Below the pieces are notes generated by a model. The model saw nothing but the letters and a program-made list of their open reading frames with translations, made no database searches and had not been told where the DNA came from. Position numbers and translations under genes: made by a program. Shown here one piece after another: positions 61,785 through 64,000 of a DNA stretch of 64,000 nucleotides (position 1 is its first letter; every line of letters begins with the position of its first letter). Source of the DNA: Kitasatospora xanthocidica (GTDB lineage: Bacteria > Actinomycetota > Actinomycetes > Streptomycetales > Streptomycetaceae); assembly GCF_014656195.1 (NCBI RefSeq), contig NZ_BNBY01000005.1:142971-206970 (forward strand), in the 5' to 3' direction.

Positions 61785-63218
61785 GTGGCCGTCCCGGTCG
61801 CGGCGCTGTGCTGCCTGGTGCCGCTGCTCCCCGCCGGCGTCACCCCCGGGGTGCCGCGCTGGCTCGGCGAGCCGGTCGACTGGCCCAAGGTCGGACTGCT
61901 GGCCTTCCTGCACGGCTGCTGGGAGTCGATGGCCCAGGGCCTGCCGACACCCTGCCTGGTGCTGGTGCGCCGGCTGCTGCGCCGCCCGGCGCTGCCCGAG
62001 CGGGTGCCCGCCCGGCCCGGGGTCAACGCCTTCTTCCCGGTGCTGTTCGCCGGGGTCCTGATGCTCCCTCCGGCCGCCGCCGCCCTGGTCGCCGCCCCGG
62101 CCGCGCTGCTCGGCGGGCCGAACGGACTCGGCTGCCGCCGGCGCCAGCTGTTCAACGGCTCCCAGCTCGCCCTGTGCGCCTTCGCCTCCTCGGTCGTCTT
62201 CCACCTGCTGTGCGGGCCGCAGCTGCTGCTGGGCTCCCGCTTCCCGGCCGCGCTGCTGCCCGGCTTCGCCGCCGTCGCCGCGTTCTGCCTGGTCAACGGG
62301 GTCGTGGTGGGCGTGATGGTGATGCTCAGCGAGAGCCGCGGGGCCGGTGTGCTGCTGCGCGGGGCCTGCTCGGTCTGCGGTCTGCCGGTGCTGGTGCACG
62401 CGGCCGGCGGGCTGATGGTCGCGGTGCTCTGGCAGGGCCCGTACGGCGCGTTCGCGGCCCTGCTGGCGCTGCTGCCGCTGTCCATCTCGGCCTGGGTGTT
62501 CGCCCAGGGGCAGCGCGAACAGGACGCCCACCAGGCCACCGTGCAGTCGCTGGTGCAGGCCGTGGAGATCAAGGACTCCTACACCCGCGGGCACAGCGAA
62601 CGGGTCGGCCGGGCCTCGGTGCTGATCGCCGGTCAGCTCGGCATGGAGGAGGAGCGGCTGCGCACCCTGCGCTTCGCCGGGATCCTGCACGACGTGGGCA
62701 AGCTCGGGGTGGCCACCGAGCTGCTGCGCAGAAACGGTCCCCTCACCGAGGCGGAGCGCCGGGCCGTGGAGATCCACCCGGTGTACGGCTTCGAGCTGGT
62801 GCGCGGGATCGACTTCCTCGGCGAGGCGCACGCCGGGATCCTGCACCACCACGAGCGGATGGACGGCCGCGGCTACCCGAGCGGACTGGCCGGCGGGGAG
62901 ATCCCCGAGTTCGCCCGGATCATCTCGGTCGCCGACGCCTTCGACTCGATGACCTCCACCCGCTCCTACCGGCGCGGCCGCCCGGTCACCGAGGCGGTGG
63001 CCGAGCTGGAGCGCTGCTCGGGCAGCCAGTTCGACCCGGTCATGGTGCGGGCGCTGATCGACGCGCTGGCCGTGCACGACTGGCAGCCGGTGGTGCACTC
63101 CGAGGACTGCGTCCGGGCCGTCCCGGACATCCCGCTCGGGGTGCCGGAACCGGTCCGGGCGGCGCCCGGCCGGGTGCCCGCCCAGGGCGAGAGCATCCCC
63201 GCGGCCGGCCAGTCGTGA
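61785..63218 (+). CDS. membrane-bound HD-GYP domain protein
   Basis: A 477-residue protein. About seven hydrophobic segments (residues 1-235) precede a cytoplasmic HD-GYP domain (about 250-425) with VEIKDSYTRGHSERVG, ILHDVGKLG (the HD pair near 302) and HHHERMDGRGYPSGL (the GYP loop near 363). HD-GYP proteins hydrolyse cyclic di-GMP or related cyclic nucleotides. The GTG at 61785 is the only standard start after an in-frame stop at 61695, but it lacks a clear ribosome site, so the true start may differ. Overlaps the next gene as GTGA. Confidence 0.9.
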   Translation: MAVPVAALCCLVPLLPAGVTPGVPRWLGEPVDWPKVGLLAFLHGCWESMAQGLPTPCLVLVRRLLRRPALPERVPARPGVNAFFPVLFAGVLMLPPAAAALVAAPAALLGGPNGLGCRRRQLFNGSQLALCAFASSVVFHLLCGPQLLLGSRFPAALLPGFAAVAAFCLVNGVVVGVMVMLSESRGAGVLLRGACSVCGLPVLVHAAGGLMVAVLWQGPYGAFAALLALLPLSISAWVFAQGQREQDAHQATVQSLVQAVEIKDSYTRGHSERVGRASVLIAGQLGMEEERLRTLRFAGILHDVGKLGVATELLRRNGPLTEAERRAVEIHPVYGFELVRGIDFLGEAHAGILHHHERMDGRGYPSGLAGGEIPEFARIISVADAFDSMTSTRSYRRGRPVTEAVAELERCSGSQFDPVMVRALIDALAVHDWQPVVHSEDCVRAVPDIPLGVPEPVRAAPGRVPAQGESIPAAGQS

Positions 63219-64000
63219 CGCCGCCCGGGCAGGCGGCCCCCGGCCGTACGGCCGGCGCCGGCGCGGCCCCCGGCGGGCCCCGGTGCGGGCCCACCGCCCG
63301 CGCGGTGCACGCGGCCGCCGCCGCGCTGCTGGCGCTCGCGTTCGGCGCGGCCGCGGTGCGCGGGGTCGCCGAGCCCGGGATCGCGCTGGCGTTCAGCCTG
63401 CTGATCGCGCTCGGCGAGTGCGTCCGGATCACCCTTCCGGGGGATCGCGAGCAGGCGCCCATCGGCGCGGCCGGCGCCCTCGCGTACGCCCTGCTCGGGC
63501 CGCTGCGCGGAGTGCCGACCGCGCACGGGACGCTGCAGGTGGTCGCGGTGACCGGGGTCGGCCTGGCGCTAGCCTGGCTGCCCCCGCTCGCCCTGCCGCA
63601 CCGCCGCCCGCCCTGGGCCGACCCGGCCCGCCGCGACAGCGCCGCCCGTCGGCTGCTCGCCGTCGGCTTCGCCGCCGCCGTCTTCCAGCCGCTGTACAAC
63701 GGCGGCCTGGTCGACCGCTTCTCGCCCGAGGGCCCCGCGTACGGCGCGTTCCTGACCGCCGTCGCCGCGCTGGCCGCGCTGTGCGACGCGACCCTGGCGG
63801 CCCTGCTGCGCCGCTCGGCGGGCGGGCTGCGGTTCCCCGCCGCGCTGGAGGACGAGCTGCGCTCGCTGTTCGGCATCGGCTCGGCGATCGTCGCCACCGG
63901 GATGCTGGTCAGCCTCGCGGCCGGCGAGGTGGGGCTCTGGGCGCTGCCGCTGTTCTGCACCCCGCTGCTGCTCGCCCAGGTGTCCTTCCGGCGGGCCGCC
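63215..64000 (+). CDS. membrane protein, second gene of the HD-GYP pair, truncated by the window end
   Basis: 262 codons are visible without a stop. After a Gly/Ala/Pro head (about 1-30) come six or so hydrophobic helices, including LLIALGECVRITLPG, FAAAVFQPLYNGGLVDRF and FGIGSAIVATGML, similar in order to the membrane half of the preceding protein. It starts inside the preceding stop codon, so it is coupled. S. coelicolor is recalled to have two adjacent HD-GYP genes at this place, so an HD-GYP domain probably follows beyond base 64000; this cannot be seen. Confidence 0.8.
   Translation, partial: MTPPGQAAPGRTAGAGAAPGGPRCGPTARAVHAAAAALLALAFGAAAVRGVAEPGIALAFSLLIALGECVRITLPGDREQAPIGAAGALAYALLGPLRGVPTAHGTLQVVAVTGVGLALAWLPPLALPHRRPPWADPARRDSAARRLLAVGFAAAVFQPLYNGGLVDRFSPEGPAYGAFLTAVAALAALCDATLAALLRRSAGGLRFPAALEDELRSLFGIGSAIVATGMLVSLAAGEVGLWALPLFCTPLLLAQVSFRRAA

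Overview
The window is very GC-rich, with GTG and TTG starts, strong codon-position GC bias, WhiB-like and SigR/RsrA genes and coupled reading frames. This points to a Streptomycetaceae actinomycete (Streptomyces or Kitasatospora), and it looks like core chromosome rather than a genomic island. From memory, the gene order matches S. coelicolor around wblC-hisN-aroA-sigR and M. tuberculosis around Rv3193c-Rv3228 (moeZ, adnA/adnB, nudC, uvrD2, mycoredoxin, whiB7 with its ABC1 partner, a DUF2342 protein, a YlbL-type protease, UPF0182, SRAP, rsgA/aroA, sigH/rshA).

Layout. 1-6 kb: a truncated TetR gene, an alpha/beta hydrolase, and a glycosyltransferase / membrane protein / sugar-epimerase group. 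6-10 kb: moeZ behind a SigR-type promoter, and a convergent kinase-like/LPG-synthase-fold membrane protein. 10-18 kb: an alkyltransferase-like protein followed by both subunits of an AdnAB-type helicase-nuclease. 18-28 kb: a SpoIIE-type phosphatase, an EEP hydrolase, a PadR-controlled ABC exporter, an M20 peptidase, NudC and a GntR regulator. 28-34 kb: mycoredoxin divergent from uvrD2, then wblC behind an attenuator-like leader, a small coupled protein, and an ABC1 kinase. 34-45 kb: TetR/MFS efflux pair, orphan ThiF-like protein, metallopeptidases, NUDIX protein, SDR, MoaE and a Lon-like PDZ protease. 45-53 kb: UPF0182, two identical initiator tRNA cassettes, a Sel1-repeat protein, and a Fur-type regulator with a catalase. 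53-64 kb: hisN, SMR exporter, rsgA, aroA, M50 peptidase, SRAP, sigR-rsrA and an HD-GYP pair cut by the window end.

The shared theme is DNA-break and thiol/oxidative stress handling plus intrinsic drug resistance. Three GGAAT-N18/19-GTT SigR-type promoters lie in front of moeZ, mycoredoxin and sigR itself.

The most unusual feature is a pair of short non-autonomous repeat families that have entered genes. One palindrome-ended element (174 bp, exactly 58 codons, perfect 21-bp terminal inverted repeats) sits in frame inside adnA; relatives lie at the stop codon of the SMR gene and, degenerate, between the ABC1 and TetR genes. A second ~120-bp palindromic repeat is read in frame inside adnB, with further copies between adnA and adnB and after the catalase gene.
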